59,774 nucleotides of DNA from JAICYJ01 sp036263035 (GCA_036263035.1 DATAHR010000264.1:1-59774), one strand, 5' to 3'. Shown: positions 7,757 to 16,029, numbered from the stretch's first letter. Notes: generated from the letters alone by a model not told the origin. Program-made: numbers and translations.

Positions 7757-8179
7757 TTACATACTTGGAGACGCATTGGATCCGGCTCTGCGCGTCTGCC
7801 GGCGGGCGATCGCGAACGAGATCAGTCCGATCACGAACAGCGCGGCGATGTGCGACGCGGTCAGGCTGAACCTGTAGAGCGGGTTCGACCCGTCCCGCCA
7901 CAGCCGCGCCATGTCGGCCAGCACGGCAACGGAGCCCACGACAGCCACCGTGTCGGCCAGTGGGGCGCCGGCGCCCGTCTCGAGGTGCAGCGCGAACCGG
8001 CTGGCGATCAGCACGGCGGCGAGCACCACCGCCAGCGCCACGCCGTGGTTGAACGCCAGGTCGCGGCGGGCCGTGAGCCCGTCCGCACGGTTCCACTCGT
8101 ACGCGAGATGCGCGAGCACGACAAGGGCCGCCGGCACGCCCGCGGCGGCGGTGTAGGTGCGCAGGCCGGCTGCCGTCAC
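7757..8179 (-). CDS. Small four-helix membrane protein, unknown function
   Basis: 140 residues from GTG at 8179. About four hydrophobic helices are visible (near AAGVPAALVVLAHLAYEW, NHGVALAVVLAAVLIAS, ADTVAVVGSVAVLADMA and SHIAALFVIGLISFAIA), with a basic tail RRQTRRAG. No family recognised. The start is picked because TACGAT lies 7 bp upstream and longer in-frame extensions run antisense through the divergent lipid kinase. It is transcribed away from that kinase from an 18-bp shared gap, and ends 34 bp from the htrA start, so it may be co-transcribed with the protease. Confidence 0.6.
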   Translation of the reverse strand: MTAAGLRTYTAAAGVPAALVVLAHLAYEWNRADGLTARRDLAFNHGVALAVVLAAVLIASRFALHLETGAGAPLADTVAVVGSVAVLADMARLWRDGSNPLYRFSLTASHIAALFVIGLISFAIARRQTRRAGSNASPSM

Positions 8180-8185
8180 GGTGAC

Positions 8186-8192
8186 TATCGTA
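8186..8192. promoter_or_regulatory. Shared symmetric -10 (TATCGTA) of a bidirectional promoter
   Basis: TATCGT (8186-8191, plus) lies 6 bp before GTG 8198. On the minus strand the same bases read TACGAT (8192-8187), 7 bp before GTG 8179. The two start codons are only 18 bp apart, so one 7-bp element appears to serve as -10 in both directions. Confidence 0.5.
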
Positions 8193-8197
8193 GCCCC

Positions 8198-9157
8198 GTG
8201 CGTGTGCGGCTGATCGCCAATCCAAGCGCCTCGCGCGTCGATCCGGCGCTGGTCGAGGGGGTCGCCCGGCGGCTGTCCACCGTCGCGGACGTCGATCTCC
8301 GCCGCACCGAGCGCGCCGGGCACGCGACCGAGCTCGCGGGTGAGCCCGGAGCCGACGTGGTGATCGCCATGGGCGGTGACGGCACGGCCAACGAGATCGT
8401 CAACGGCGTCGACCCGGGCACGGTGGTCGGCGTGATTCCGGCCGGAGCCACCTCGGTGCTCGCGCGGCAGCTGGGCCTCCCGGCGCAGCCGTTGCGCGCG
8501 GCCGCAGTGCTGGCCGCCGCGATCGAGGAACGCCGCTGGCGGCCGCTCGGGCTCGGTTCGCTGAACGGCCGCCTTTTCACCTTCTCGGCCGGGTTCGGCC
8601 TCGAGGCGGAGGCGATGCGGCTGGTCGCCGAGCGCCGGGCCGCCCGCCCCGACCATCGCCGGCCGGGCGACCTCGCCGTGGTCGGCTCGGCCATCTCCGT
8701 CCTGCGTGCGGACGGCTTCGCGCTGCGCGAGCGGATGACCATCCGCGCGGGCGGCGACGACATCCGTGCCGCCTACCTGGCGATCGCCAACGGGCATCCC
8801 TACACCTACTTCGGCCGGATCCCGGTGCGCACCGCGCCGCGAGCGGGCCCCGGCTCCGCGCTGGATGCGGTGGCCGTCGGCAGCCTGCGCCCCACCCAGC
8901 TGTGGCGGCTGGCTGCATACGGGCTGGTCTGGCCGCGGCATGCAGCCGGCCGCGACCGCCACGTCGCCTACCTGCACGACATCGAGGTGCTCGACCTGAG
9001 CGCTGACACCCCGCTCGCCGTGCACGTCGACGGGGAGTACCTGGGGCAGATGGACGCGGCCGAGGTGCGCTACCGGCCGGACGCCGTGCGCGTGCTCATT
9101 GCCCCGGGCGCTGCGGCATCCTTTCCGGCCCCGGAACCGGAAGCGGCAGGTACGTGA
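8198..9157 (+). CDS. Diacylglycerol/sphingosine kinase-family lipid kinase
   Basis: 319 residues, DAGK catalytic (DgkB/YegS/LCB5) fold. The nucleotide-binding loop GGDGTANEIVNG is at 59-70, followed by VGVIPAGATSVLARQLGLP, the counterpart of the PxGTxND loop (here GATS, without the usual GTxND wording). C-terminal strands include the conserved VHVDGE. It would phosphorylate diacylglycerol, a related lipid or a lipid-linked sugar at the membrane using ATP. GTG at 8198 starts one residue before the first beta-strand (VRLIANP). The tail overlaps the convergent membrane protease gene by 62 bp, so the last 20 residues (Pro/Ala-rich) are encoded in overlapping DNA. Confidence 0.85.
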   Translation: MRVRLIANPSASRVDPALVEGVARRLSTVADVDLRRTERAGHATELAGEPGADVVIAMGGDGTANEIVNGVDPGTVVGVIPAGATSVLARQLGLPAQPLRAAAVLAAAIEERRWRPLGLGSLNGRLFTFSAGFGLEAEAMRLVAERRAARPDHRRPGDLAVVGSAISVLRADGFALRERMTIRAGGDDIRAAYLAIANGHPYTYFGRIPVRTAPRAGPGSALDAVAVGSLRPTQLWRLAAYGLVWPRHAAGRDRHVAYLHDIEVLDLSADTPLAVHVDGEYLGQMDAAEVRYRPDAVRVLIAPGAAASFPAPEPEAAGT

Positions 9158-9941
9158 CGCTCGGCCGCCCTCGGGTGGGCTGGGGGAACAGCGCCATCAG
9201 CTCGTAGACCAGCTCCGGCAGCTCCGTCGAGACCGGCAGCCCCAGCTCGTGAGCGCGCTCGACCGTGATCGGGAAGTCGTGCGTGAAGTAGCCGCCGGCC
9301 AGCAGGTCGGCGAGGCGCTGCGCCGGCTCCGGCTCCATCCGGTCGTCGAGTAGGTCGGTGACCAGCGACATCACCTGCCGCCGTGCCTTTGCGGCGATGT
9401 CGGCGAGGACGAGGAAGCGGTCGTCGATCCGGTCGACCTCCTTGCTCTCGACCACCTTCAGGATCGAGGCGGCCGGCATGTCGCCCAGCTGCGGGTCGAC
9501 GGGGCCGAGCACGGCGTTCGGGTCCATCACGATCTCGTCCGCGGCCAGCGCCACGAGCGTGCCGCCGCTCATCGCGTAGTGCGGCACGAGCACGGTCACC
9601 TTCGCCGGATGTGCGCGCACGGCGTGGGCGATCTGCTCGGCAGCCAGGACGAGCCCGCCCGGCGTGTGCAGGACGAGGTCGATCGGGGTGTCGTCCGGCG
9701 TGAGCCGGATTGCGCGCAGCACCTGCTCCGAGTCGTCGATGTCGATGAAGCGGACGAGCGGCACGCCCAGCAGGCCGATCTGCTCCTGCCGGTGGATCAT
9801 GGTGATCACCTGCGTGCCGCGCTGGCGCTGCAGCGCCGACAGTCGGCGCGCCCGCGTCGCGACCAGCGCCCGCTGGCGCATGAGCGGCGCGATCACTGTC
9901 AGGAAGACGATGACGATGACGATCACGAGCACCCAGGCCAT
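9096..9941 (-). CDS. Clp-fold membrane serine protease (SDH/SppA-like)
   Basis: 281 residues. One N-terminal membrane helix (residues 2-20, Val/Ile-rich) is followed by a ClpP-like crotonase-fold domain: HTPGG (92-96), a conserved strand/turn with Ser125 in HYAMSGG, and ADEIVMDPNAVLGPVDPQ (134-151). This is the pattern of the SDH-family Clp-fold serine proteinases (Ser-Asp-His), related to signal-peptide peptidase SppA and archaeal membrane proteases. The active site would face the cytosol or membrane surface. TACGCT lies 6 bp before the ATG. The C-terminal region overlaps the lipid kinase gene tail to tail. Confidence 0.85.
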   Translation of the reverse strand: MAWVLVIVIVIVFLTVIAPLMRQRALVATRARRLSALQRQRGTQVITMIHRQEQIGLLGVPLVRFIDIDDSEQVLRAIRLTPDDTPIDLVLHTPGGLVLAAEQIAHAVRAHPAKVTVLVPHYAMSGGTLVALAADEIVMDPNAVLGPVDPQLGDMPAASILKVVESKEVDRIDDRFLVLADIAAKARRQVMSLVTDLLDDRMEPEPAQRLADLLAGGYFTHDFPITVERAHELGLPVSTELPELVYELMALFPQPTRGRPSVTYLPLPVPGPERMPQRPGQ

Positions 9942-9947
9942 GTGGAG

Positions 9948-9953
9948 AGCGTA
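9948..9953 (-). promoter_or_regulatory. -10-like TACGCT for the Clp-fold protease
   Basis: On the minus strand TACGCT ends 6 bp before ATG 9941; no Shine-Dalgarno is visible. Confidence 0.45.
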
Positions 9954-9984
9954 GATGATCGGTTCGGCCGCTCACCACGCCGCC

Positions 9985-9990
9985 TATGAT
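9985..9990 (+). promoter_or_regulatory. -10-like TATGAT for the DUF4126-like gene
   Basis: TATGAT ends 8 bp before ATG 9999; no Shine-Dalgarno is visible. Confidence 0.5.
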
Positions 9991-9998
9991 CCCGCCCC

Positions 9999-10544
9999 AT
10001 GGATCTCGTCATCGCGCTCAGCCAGGGGCTCGGCCTGGCCGTGGCCGCCGGCTTCTTCGCTTCGGCGCCGCTCGCCGTGGGATCGTCGATCGCCGCGCTC
10101 GGCTATGCGGACGGCGCCGTCGACATCGCGGACGACGCCTCGACGGTCGCGTTCCTGTGGGCCCTGGCCATCGTCGAGTTCACAGCCGACGCCATCTGGC
10201 CGGGTGCCGAGGCCGGCGCGAGGCTCGTCCGCCGTGTGGTCGGCGGCGGCCTGGCGTTCGAGCTGATCGCGGGGGAGGAGATCCCCTATGTCGGTCTGGC
10301 GATCGGCGCCCTGGTGGCCGCCGCCGTGGCGCTCACGCTGCGCCAGATGCGCATCCGCGCCATCCGTGGCGGCGGGGACGTGCGCGGCACCGCCGTCATC
10401 GAGGACGGTGCCGGAGTGGTCACCGCCTTCGTCGGCGCCATCCCGATCATCGGCTACGTCCTCACGATCGCAGCTGGAGTGCTGTTCGACCGCACCCGTC
10501 GCCGTGATCAGGAGAAGTACAAGGGCCTGCGCGTCCTGCGCTGA
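9999..10544 (+). CDS. Integral membrane protein, DUF4126-like
   Basis: 181 residues with about four to five hydrophobic helices. The pattern LWALAIVEFTADAIWPGAE followed by an Arg-containing amphipathic segment and a Gly/Ala-rich helix resembles DUF4126 membrane proteins, whose function is not established. The C-terminus is basic and cytosolic (FDRTRRRDQEKYKGLRVLR). It lies 23 bp upstream of the phosphodiesterase gene on the same strand, so the two are likely co-transcribed. Membrane location is clear; the family call is tentative. Confidence 0.65.
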   Translation: MDLVIALSQGLGLAVAAGFFASAPLAVGSSIAALGYADGAVDIADDASTVAFLWALAIVEFTADAIWPGAEAGARLVRRVVGGGLAFELIAGEEIPYVGLAIGALVAAAVALTLRQMRIRAIRGGGDVRGTAVIEDGAGVVTAFVGAIPIIGYVLTIAAGVLFDRTRRRDQEKYKGLRVLR

Positions 10545-10567
10545 GGCCGGCTCCGCTGCTCGCACGA

Positions 10568-12001
10568 ATGCCCAAGAAGCTGATCCTGGCGGTGATCGAC
10601 GGCCTCGGGCCGGCGGTGCTCGACCGGGCGATCGCAGAGGGCAGGGCGCCTGCCCTGGCGCGGCTCCAGGAGCTCGGCAGCCGCACGGACGCCTGCGTGT
10701 CCACGTTTCCCTCTCTGACACCCGTCTGCCTGTCGGCCCTGATCACCGGCGAGCACCCGGTCGGCACCCGCATCCCGAGCATGACCTGGTACCACCGCGA
10801 CGAGGGCCGGTTCGTGGAGTACGGGTCGTCGTTCCTGGCCACGCTGGCCGAGGGCACCAAGCAGATGGTGGACGACGTCATGGTCAACCTCAACCTGCTG
10901 CACATGTCGCCACGGGTGACGACGGTGTTCGAGGCGCTGGAGGATCGGGGGCTGGTGACGGCCGCGGTGAACACCTACATCTGCCGCGGTCGTGTGCGCC
11001 ATCCGATCGCGCGCCACGCGGCCAGGCGCATCGCGCGGCGCGTCGGCATCGTCGATGCCGTCTACGGGCCGCGGCGGTACTTCTTCGGCGAGCTGTTCTG
11101 GTCGGACGAGACCGGAGCGCCGAGGAACTTCGGCGGCTCCGTCGACCGCCACGGCGGGCATGTCGCCCGGTGGCTGGTAACCCGCGACGGCTTCGACTTC
11201 CTGTTCCTCTACCTCTACGAGACGGACGCGGCCGGGCACCGTGGCGGCGATGTGCTCGCGGCGGTGGAGCAGGCCGACCGCGGCATCGGCCTGGTGGTCG
11301 ACGCCGCCGGCGGATGGAGCGAGTTCCTCGAGCGCTACGCGATTGCCGTCGTGGCCGACCACGGCCAGAGCCAGGTGGAGCGGGTCGCGGACGCCGCCGA
11401 GCCGTTCGACGACCTGCGCCTGTTCCGCTCCAGCCGCCATTCCGACCCGGCGCAGTGCGACCTGGCGCTCGCGGCCAGCAACCGCCTGGCGATGGCCTAC
11501 CTGCTGCCGGGCGGCACGCTCACGGCGAGCGAGGTGGCGCACCGGTTCGCCCGCCATCCCGCGTCCGACGTGGTCATCTGGCGTGAGGGCGCCTGGTATG
11601 CCGTGCGCCGGGACGGCGGAGAGCTGCGCTTCCGGCCCGGCGGCGACCACCATGACGCCCGGGGCACCGCGTGGGAGCTGGCCGGAGACCGTGACCTGCT
11701 CGATCCGGCGATCTACCCGAACGCCCTCGAGCGCATCGCAGGCGCGGCGGCATGCGCGACGGCCGGCGACGTGATCGTGTCGGCGCGTCTCGGCGACGAG
11801 TTCGCGGACGCGGGCGGCCAGCACCACGCCGGCGGCGGGAGCCACGGCTCGCTGCACGCCGAGGACTCACTCGTCCCGCTGATCACGGCGGGCTTCGAGA
11901 CGGCGCCGGACCTCGGCGCCGAGCCGTCGATCACCGACCTCACGCCGCTTGCCCTGCGGCACTTCTCTGCGGCCGGCGCGCCGGTCCGCGCACGGTCGTG
12001 A
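10568..12001 (+). CDS. Type I phosphodiesterase/nucleotide pyrophosphatase family protein
   Basis: 477 residues of the alkaline-phosphatase superfamily. Metal ligands and nucleophile region: VIDGLG at the N-terminus (first Asp), TFPSLTP carrying the catalytic Thr, then YETDAAGHRGG, VVADHGQSQVE, and GGGSHGSLHAED near the C-terminus. It is expected to be a two-metal phosphodiesterase or phosphatase acting on nucleotide or lipid-head-group phosphodiesters. No signal peptide is visible, so it is probably cytosolic. It is likely co-transcribed with the upstream membrane protein and sits just before gtrA. Substrate cannot be inferred. Confidence 0.85.
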   Translation: MPKKLILAVIDGLGPAVLDRAIAEGRAPALARLQELGSRTDACVSTFPSLTPVCLSALITGEHPVGTRIPSMTWYHRDEGRFVEYGSSFLATLAEGTKQMVDDVMVNLNLLHMSPRVTTVFEALEDRGLVTAAVNTYICRGRVRHPIARHAARRIARRVGIVDAVYGPRRYFFGELFWSDETGAPRNFGGSVDRHGGHVARWLVTRDGFDFLFLYLYETDAAGHRGGDVLAAVEQADRGIGLVVDAAGGWSEFLERYAIAVVADHGQSQVERVADAAEPFDDLRLFRSSRHSDPAQCDLALAASNRLAMAYLLPGGTLTASEVAHRFARHPASDVVIWREGAWYAVRRDGGELRFRPGGDHHDARGTAWELAGDRDLLDPAIYPNALERIAGAAACATAGDVIVSARLGDEFADAGGQHHAGGGSHGSLHAEDSLVPLITAGFETAPDLGAEPSITDLTPLALRHFSAAGAPVRARS

Positions 12002-12034
12002 GCCGCGCTGGGTAGTGCCGTGGGGTGATTGCTC

Positions 12035-12040
12035 TAGTGT
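12035..12040 (+). promoter_or_regulatory. -10-like TAGTGT for the GtrA-family gene
   Basis: TAGTGT ends 7 bp before ATG 12048; no Shine-Dalgarno. Confidence 0.4.
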
Positions 12041-12047
12041 GTGCCGG

Positions 12048-12497
12048 ATGAAGGACGCTGGAACGGACGTCGCCGGCGTAGGTCTTCGTGCCCACGCCGA
12101 GCGCGTGAACGTCGGCCTCCGCAGCCATCACAACTGGCTTGAGCTGATGCGGTTCTGCGTCGTCGGTGGCTCCGGTTACGTGATCAACGTGGGGCTGTTC
12201 ACGATCGCCTACCAGCACGTGCCCTACCTGATCGCGTTCATCTTCGCGTTCGTCGTCGCGGCGACCAGCAACTTCATCTGGAACCGTGTCTGGACGTTCC
12301 GCATCGAGCATGGCGTCCCTCACGTCCAGTACGCCAGGTTCCTCGCAGTCAGCGTGCTCGCCCTCGTGATCGACCTGGTGGCGCTGGCGCTGCTGGTGGA
12401 GGTGTTCGGCGTGCACAAGCCGATCGCGGCGGCGATCGCCATCGTCGTGGCCACCCCCATCAGCTTCCTTGGCAACAAGCTCTGGAGCTTTCGCTAG
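12048..12497 (+). CDS. GtrA-family membrane protein
   Basis: 149 residues with four membrane helices and the family hallmark of a Phe/Arg-rich first segment (LMRFCVVGGSGYVINVGLF) and ATSNFIWNRVWTFR plus a C-terminal FLGNKLWSFR. GtrA-like proteins are thought to flip polyprenyl-phosphate-linked sugars across the membrane for a partner GT-C glycosyltransferase. The next gene, overlapping by 29 bp, encodes exactly such a polytopic protein, so the pair probably forms one glycosylation unit. Confidence 0.9.
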   Translation: MKDAGTDVAGVGLRAHAERVNVGLRSHHNWLELMRFCVVGGSGYVINVGLFTIAYQHVPYLIAFIFAFVVAATSNFIWNRVWTFRIEHGVPHVQYARFLAVSVLALVIDLVALALLVEVFGVHKPIAAAIAIVVATPISFLGNKLWSFR

Positions 12498-14376
12498 AGC
12501 CGCGGTAGCCGCTCTGCTGGCGCTTGCCCTGGCGCCGGCGGGCGCCCATGCCGCTGCCCGCCAGCTCGACCGCCGCCAGGTGATCGCGATCGCGGGCGCG
12601 AGCCCGCAGGTGGCGGCGGTGCTGCGCGAGCATCCGGGCGCCCACTGGGAGGTGCTCTACAGCCGGCCCCGGCGCACCTGGACGGCGGTGCTCGAGGCGC
12701 CCGGCAAGCACACCGTGCTCGCCACAGTTCGGGTGAGCGACCGCAGCTCGTCGGTGCTCTCCAGCCGGCTGGCGCCGTCCACCGGCCCGCCGCGGCTGAC
12801 GCCGGCCGGCGCCAAGACGCTCGCATGGCGCTCGCCGGCGATCCGCGATTGGGTGCGGCAGTACCCGGGCGTCACCTCCGATGCGACGCTCGGCGACGAC
12901 CGTGTCTGGACGGTTCGGTACCTCGACCGGGGCGGCGACGACATCGCCGAGGCGCGGATTGACGACGCATCGATGGAGCTGGCCGGCACCCGCACCGGGC
13001 CGCAGGTGGGGTGGCAGCTCGCGCGCGGCGAACCGCAGTCCTACGGCCGGCTGGCCAACCGCTGGTGGATCTTCCTGCCGCTCTGCCTGCTGTTCGTCGG
13101 TGGCCTGCTCGACTGGCGCAGGCCGATCTCCATGCGGACGCTCGATCTGCTCGCCATGCTGTCGTTCGGGATATCGCTGCACTGGTTCAACGACGGCAAC
13201 CTGTTCGTCTCGACGCCGCTCATCTACCCGCCGCTGATCTATCTGCTCGTGCGGCTGATCCGGGTCGGGTGGACACAGCCGCTGCGGCGGGTGGAGATCG
13301 GTTCCACCCATGCGCTGATCCTCGTCGCACTGATCTTCGGGCTGGTCGGCTTCCGGCTCGGGCTGAACAACCGGGACTCGAACATCCTCGACGTGGGCTA
13401 CGCCGGCGTCGTCGGCGCAGACCGGCTGCTGCACGGCACGGTGCCCTACGGGCACATGCCGGTGAAGACGGCGAAGCCGTGCCACGGCCGCTACGCCAAC
13501 GGCGATCCGGTCGCATACGTGCAGTCGACCGACGGGCGGTGCGAATCCGCGATCGAGAGCGGCGATACCTACGGGCCGGTCGTCTATGCGGCGTATGTCC
13601 CGTCCGTCGCCGCGCTCGGCTGGAGCGGCCTCTGGGACGACCTGCCGGCGGCGCACGTCGCGTCCTCGGCCTTCGACCTGCTCGCGATCGCCGGCCTGTT
13701 CGTCGCCGGCTGGCGTCTGCGCTCGCCGCGGATCGGCGTGCTGCTGGCCTTCGGCTGGGCCGCCAACCCCTTCACGCTGTACACGCTCAACATGAACACG
13801 AACGACGCGCTCGTGGGGGCGCTGATGGCGTGGTTCATGGCGGCGCTGTCGCTGCCGTTCGTGCGCGGCGTGCTGCTCGCGGCCGCAGCGATGACCAAGC
13901 TGGGCCCGTTTGCCCTGGTGCCGCTGCTCGCCTCGCTGCGACGGCGCTGGCTGACCGCCGCGGGGTTCCTCGCAGGGGTGGCCGCGTCGCTCGGGGTCGT
14001 CCTGATCGACGGGCTCGACGGCCTGCGGGTGTTCTACGACCGCACGCTGCACTTCCAGCTCGATCGCGTGACGCCGTTGTCCATCTGGACGATCGGTGCA
14101 TTCCATCCAGGCTGGCCGCACCTGCACTGGCTGCAGCAGGTGGTGCAGATCGCCGTCATCCTCGGGTGCACGCTGCTCGCGGTGCTGCCCCGCCGGCGGA
14201 AGGACGCCGCCGCCGTCGCGGCGCTGGGCGGCGCAGCCCTCGTCGCCACCCAGATGGCTTCCAGCTATTGGTTCTACCCGTACATCTGCTGGTGGCTGCC
14301 TCTGGTCCTGGTGGCCGTGCTGCTGCCGCGCGAGCCCGCCCGCCCCCAGCCGGCCCCGCTGTTCACGCCGCGCTGA
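12469..14376 (+). CDS. GT-C-like polytopic membrane protein with tandem PepSY-like N-terminal repeats
   Basis: 635 residues from TTG 12469, inside the end of the GtrA gene. No ATG/GTG/TTG lies between the gtrA stop and the hydrophobic signal segment, so the overlap start is needed. After the signal peptide (to about residue 29) two similar alpha-beta units occur: about 33-92 (IAIAGASPQVAAVLREHPG ... WTAVLEAP) and about 108-170 (RSPAIRDWVRQYPG ... WTVRYLDRGGDDIAEARID), resembling PepSY-type repeats. From about 190 there are about 11-12 membrane helices with LNNRDSNILDVGYAGVVGADRL and YGPVVYAAYVP, typical of GT87/PMT-like polyprenyl-linked mannosyl- or arabinosyltransferases. It would transfer a sugar from a lipid carrier outside the membrane. 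Exact activity unknown. Confidence 0.75.
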   Translation: MATSSGAFARAAVAALLALALAPAGAHAAARQLDRRQVIAIAGASPQVAAVLREHPGAHWEVLYSRPRRTWTAVLEAPGKHTVLATVRVSDRSSSVLSSRLAPSTGPPRLTPAGAKTLAWRSPAIRDWVRQYPGVTSDATLGDDRVWTVRYLDRGGDDIAEARIDDASMELAGTRTGPQVGWQLARGEPQSYGRLANRWWIFLPLCLLFVGGLLDWRRPISMRTLDLLAMLSFGISLHWFNDGNLFVSTPLIYPPLIYLLVRLIRVGWTQPLRRVEIGSTHALILVALIFGLVGFRLGLNNRDSNILDVGYAGVVGADRLLHGTVPYGHMPVKTAKPCHGRYANGDPVAYVQSTDGRCESAIESGDTYGPVVYAAYVPSVAALGWSGLWDDLPAAHVASSAFDLLAIAGLFVAGWRLRSPRIGVLLAFGWAANPFTLYTLNMNTNDALVGALMAWFMAALSLPFVRGVLLAAAAMTKLGPFALVPLLASLRRRWLTAAGFLAGVAASLGVVLIDGLDGLRVFYDRTLHFQLDRVTPLSIWTIGAFHPGWPHLHWLQQVVQIAVILGCTLLAVLPRRRKDAAAVAALGGAALVATQMASSYWFYPYICWWLPLVLVAVLLPREPARPQPAPLFTPR

Positions 14377-15154
14377 AGCGAAACAGCTCGATGGCTGTGG
14401 CCCGGCCGCTGCCCTCGTCGCAGTCGACGATCGCGCCCTCGATGCGGACGTCGTTCTCGGCCGGCTCGAACCGCACCGGCAGCCCCGTCTGGAACCTGCG
14501 CAGGACAAGCTCGGCGCGGACGCCGATCACGGAGTCGTGAGGGCCGGTCATGCCCGCGTCCGTCAGGTACGCAGTGCCGCCAGGAAGCAGGGCCGCATCG
14601 TTCGTCTGCACGTGCGTGTGCGTGCCGATCACGGCGGTCACGTCGCCGTCGAGCAGCCGGCCCATCGCCACCTTCTCACTTGTCGCCTCGGCGTGGAAGT
14701 CGACCAGCACGACCGGTGTGCGCGCGCGGGCCTCGGCCACCAGCCGCGGCGCCATCTCGAACGGGCTCTGCGCAGCGTCGAGGAACAGCTGCCCGATCAG
14801 GTTGATCACCGCCACCTGCGTGCCGTTCGCCGCCTCGACGACGGTGATGCCGCGCCCGGGCGCGTTGCCCGCATGGTTCGCGGGCCGGACGATGCGCTCG
14901 TCGGCCTCGAGGAAGGGATACACCTCCCGCTGGCGGTATGCATGGTTGCCGAGCGTGATCGCGTCCACGCCGGCGGCGTACAGGCGGGTCGCGATGCGGC
15001 TGGTGACGCCGACGCCGTCTGCGGCGTTCTCCGCGTTCGCGATCACCGCGTCGACGTGATGCTGCTCGCGCAGGGCGGGCAGGTGCTGCTCGACCGCCCG
15101 GCGGCCCGGTGCGGCGAAGATGTCGGCCAGGAACATGATGCGCACGGGGCGCAT
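14363..15154 (-). CDS. YmdB-family metallophosphoesterase
   Basis: 263 residues, TIGR00282/YmdB type. Metal-binding motifs: Asp11 in FLADIFAAPGR, NAEN (40-43), GNHAY (69-73), DFHAEATSEK and GTHTHVQTND. Characterised family members are cyclic-nucleotide phosphodiesterases (2',3'-cAMP) affecting biofilm and mRNA decay. Odd: GNHAY replaces the common GNHxWD. It is 10 bp downstream of the degenerate M23 gene on the same strand (one operon) and overlaps the convergent GT-C gene by 14 bp. Confidence 0.9.
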   Translation of the reverse strand: MRPVRIMFLADIFAAPGRRAVEQHLPALREQHHVDAVIANAENAADGVGVTSRIATRLYAAGVDAITLGNHAYRQREVYPFLEADERIVRPANHAGNAPGRGITVVEAANGTQVAVINLIGQLFLDAAQSPFEMAPRLVAEARARTPVVLVDFHAEATSEKVAMGRLLDGDVTAVIGTHTHVQTNDAALLPGGTAYLTDAGMTGPHDSVIGVRAELVLRRFQTGLPVRFEPAENDVRIEGAIVDCDEGSGRATAIELFRFSAA

Positions 15155-15164
15155 CGTATGCGGC

Positions 15165-15953
15165 TCAGAGCAGCGGGCTCGCTCCGGGCGCCGGCCCGAC
15201 CTGCAGCGACACGTGGTTGCCGGAGTCCGAGGTGTAGTGCGACACCGTCTGATCGATCAGCTTGGAGAGGTCGACGACCGTGCCCAGCTTCGTCACGGAC
15301 GCCTGCACCGGCGTGCCCACGTCGACGCTGAGGTGCTTCGCGAGGTTGCCGACCGTGACGATCACCGCGGCCAGGTCGCTCGGCCTGATCTGCACGATGC
15401 TGCCGCGCACCTTGCCGTTCAGCACGTAGGGCTGGACGCTGACCACGACGCCGTCCACGGGGGAGTAGACGTTGGTTCCGGCGGGCGCTCCGACGTCGAC
15501 GGTGCTCGTTTCCGACCCCGTCCCGCCGCTGTCGATGTAGTAGCGCGGTCCGGAGCTGCCCCCGCTGCCGAACAGGCGGTCGCCCAGCCGGGCCAGGAAT
15601 CCGGCGTTGCGCTGGCTGCCGGCCGGCGTCAGCGGGATGGCGTCGCTCACGCCCGTGGCGTGGTAGACGATGGCGGTCACCCTGCCCTGCGACACCGGCA
15701 GCTCGAGCGCGAGCGAGCTGACCGTCGCGAGCGTCTCGGGAGGGGCCGGCGGGCCGTTCGGCGCGGCCTCGGCGGCATTCCCGACGGGGATGCCGGACGT
15801 CGTGTTGCTCGAGGAGCCCGAGTGCAGCAGCGTGAAGCCGAGCGCGACGATCGCGAGCAGCAGCGCCGCGGTCACCAGCCGGCGGAGCCGGTGGGGCGAG
15901 CGGCGCCTGACCGTGCGGCGGCGCCTGCGCTGTCGCTGTCTGGTGGCGATCAC
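15165..15953 (-). CDS. Membrane-anchored M23-like protein lacking peptidase residues
   Basis: 262 residues from GTG 15953. A very basic N-terminus (RQRQRRRRRTVRRR) is followed by one membrane helix (about 28-44), then a Ser/Pro linker and an M23/LytM-like beta domain: VDVGAPAGTNVYSPVDGVVV is the usual entry, and DSGNHVSLQV aligns with the terminal HxH motif, where the second His is replaced by Ser; the first metal-binding His is also missing. It is therefore probably a non-catalytic cell-wall binding or activator domain, as known for EnvC/NlpD-type degenerate LytM proteins. It is operonic with the YmdB-like gene. TACCCT lies 6 bp before the GTG. Confidence 0.75.
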   Translation of the reverse strand: MIATRQRQRRRRRTVRRRSPHRLRRLVTAALLLAIVALGFTLLHSGSSSNTTSGIPVGNAAEAAPNGPPAPPETLATVSSLALELPVSQGRVTAIVYHATGVSDAIPLTPAGSQRNAGFLARLGDRLFGSGGSSGPRYYIDSGGTGSETSTVDVGAPAGTNVYSPVDGVVVSVQPYVLNGKVRGSIVQIRPSDLAAVIVTVGNLAKHLSVDVGTPVQASVTKLGTVVDLSKLIDQTVSHYTSDSGNHVSLQVGPAPGASPLL

Positions 15954-15959
15954 CAGGCC

Positions 15960-15965
15960 AGGGTA
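15960..15965 (-). promoter_or_regulatory. -10-like TACCCT for the M23-like/ymdB operon
   Basis: On the minus strand TACCCT ends 6 bp before GTG 15953. Confidence 0.4.
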
Positions 15966-16029
15966 GCGCCTGCGGCCGCCCCGGCGATCCCGTACGGCGA
16001 CGGGTTCCAGTGACCTCTGGACCGGTTGG

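Noticed and set aside
12460..14508. Minus-strand open frame of 682 codons
   Set aside because: Antisense to the GT-C-like membrane protein; low-complexity Arg/Gln/His content and no recognisable domain.
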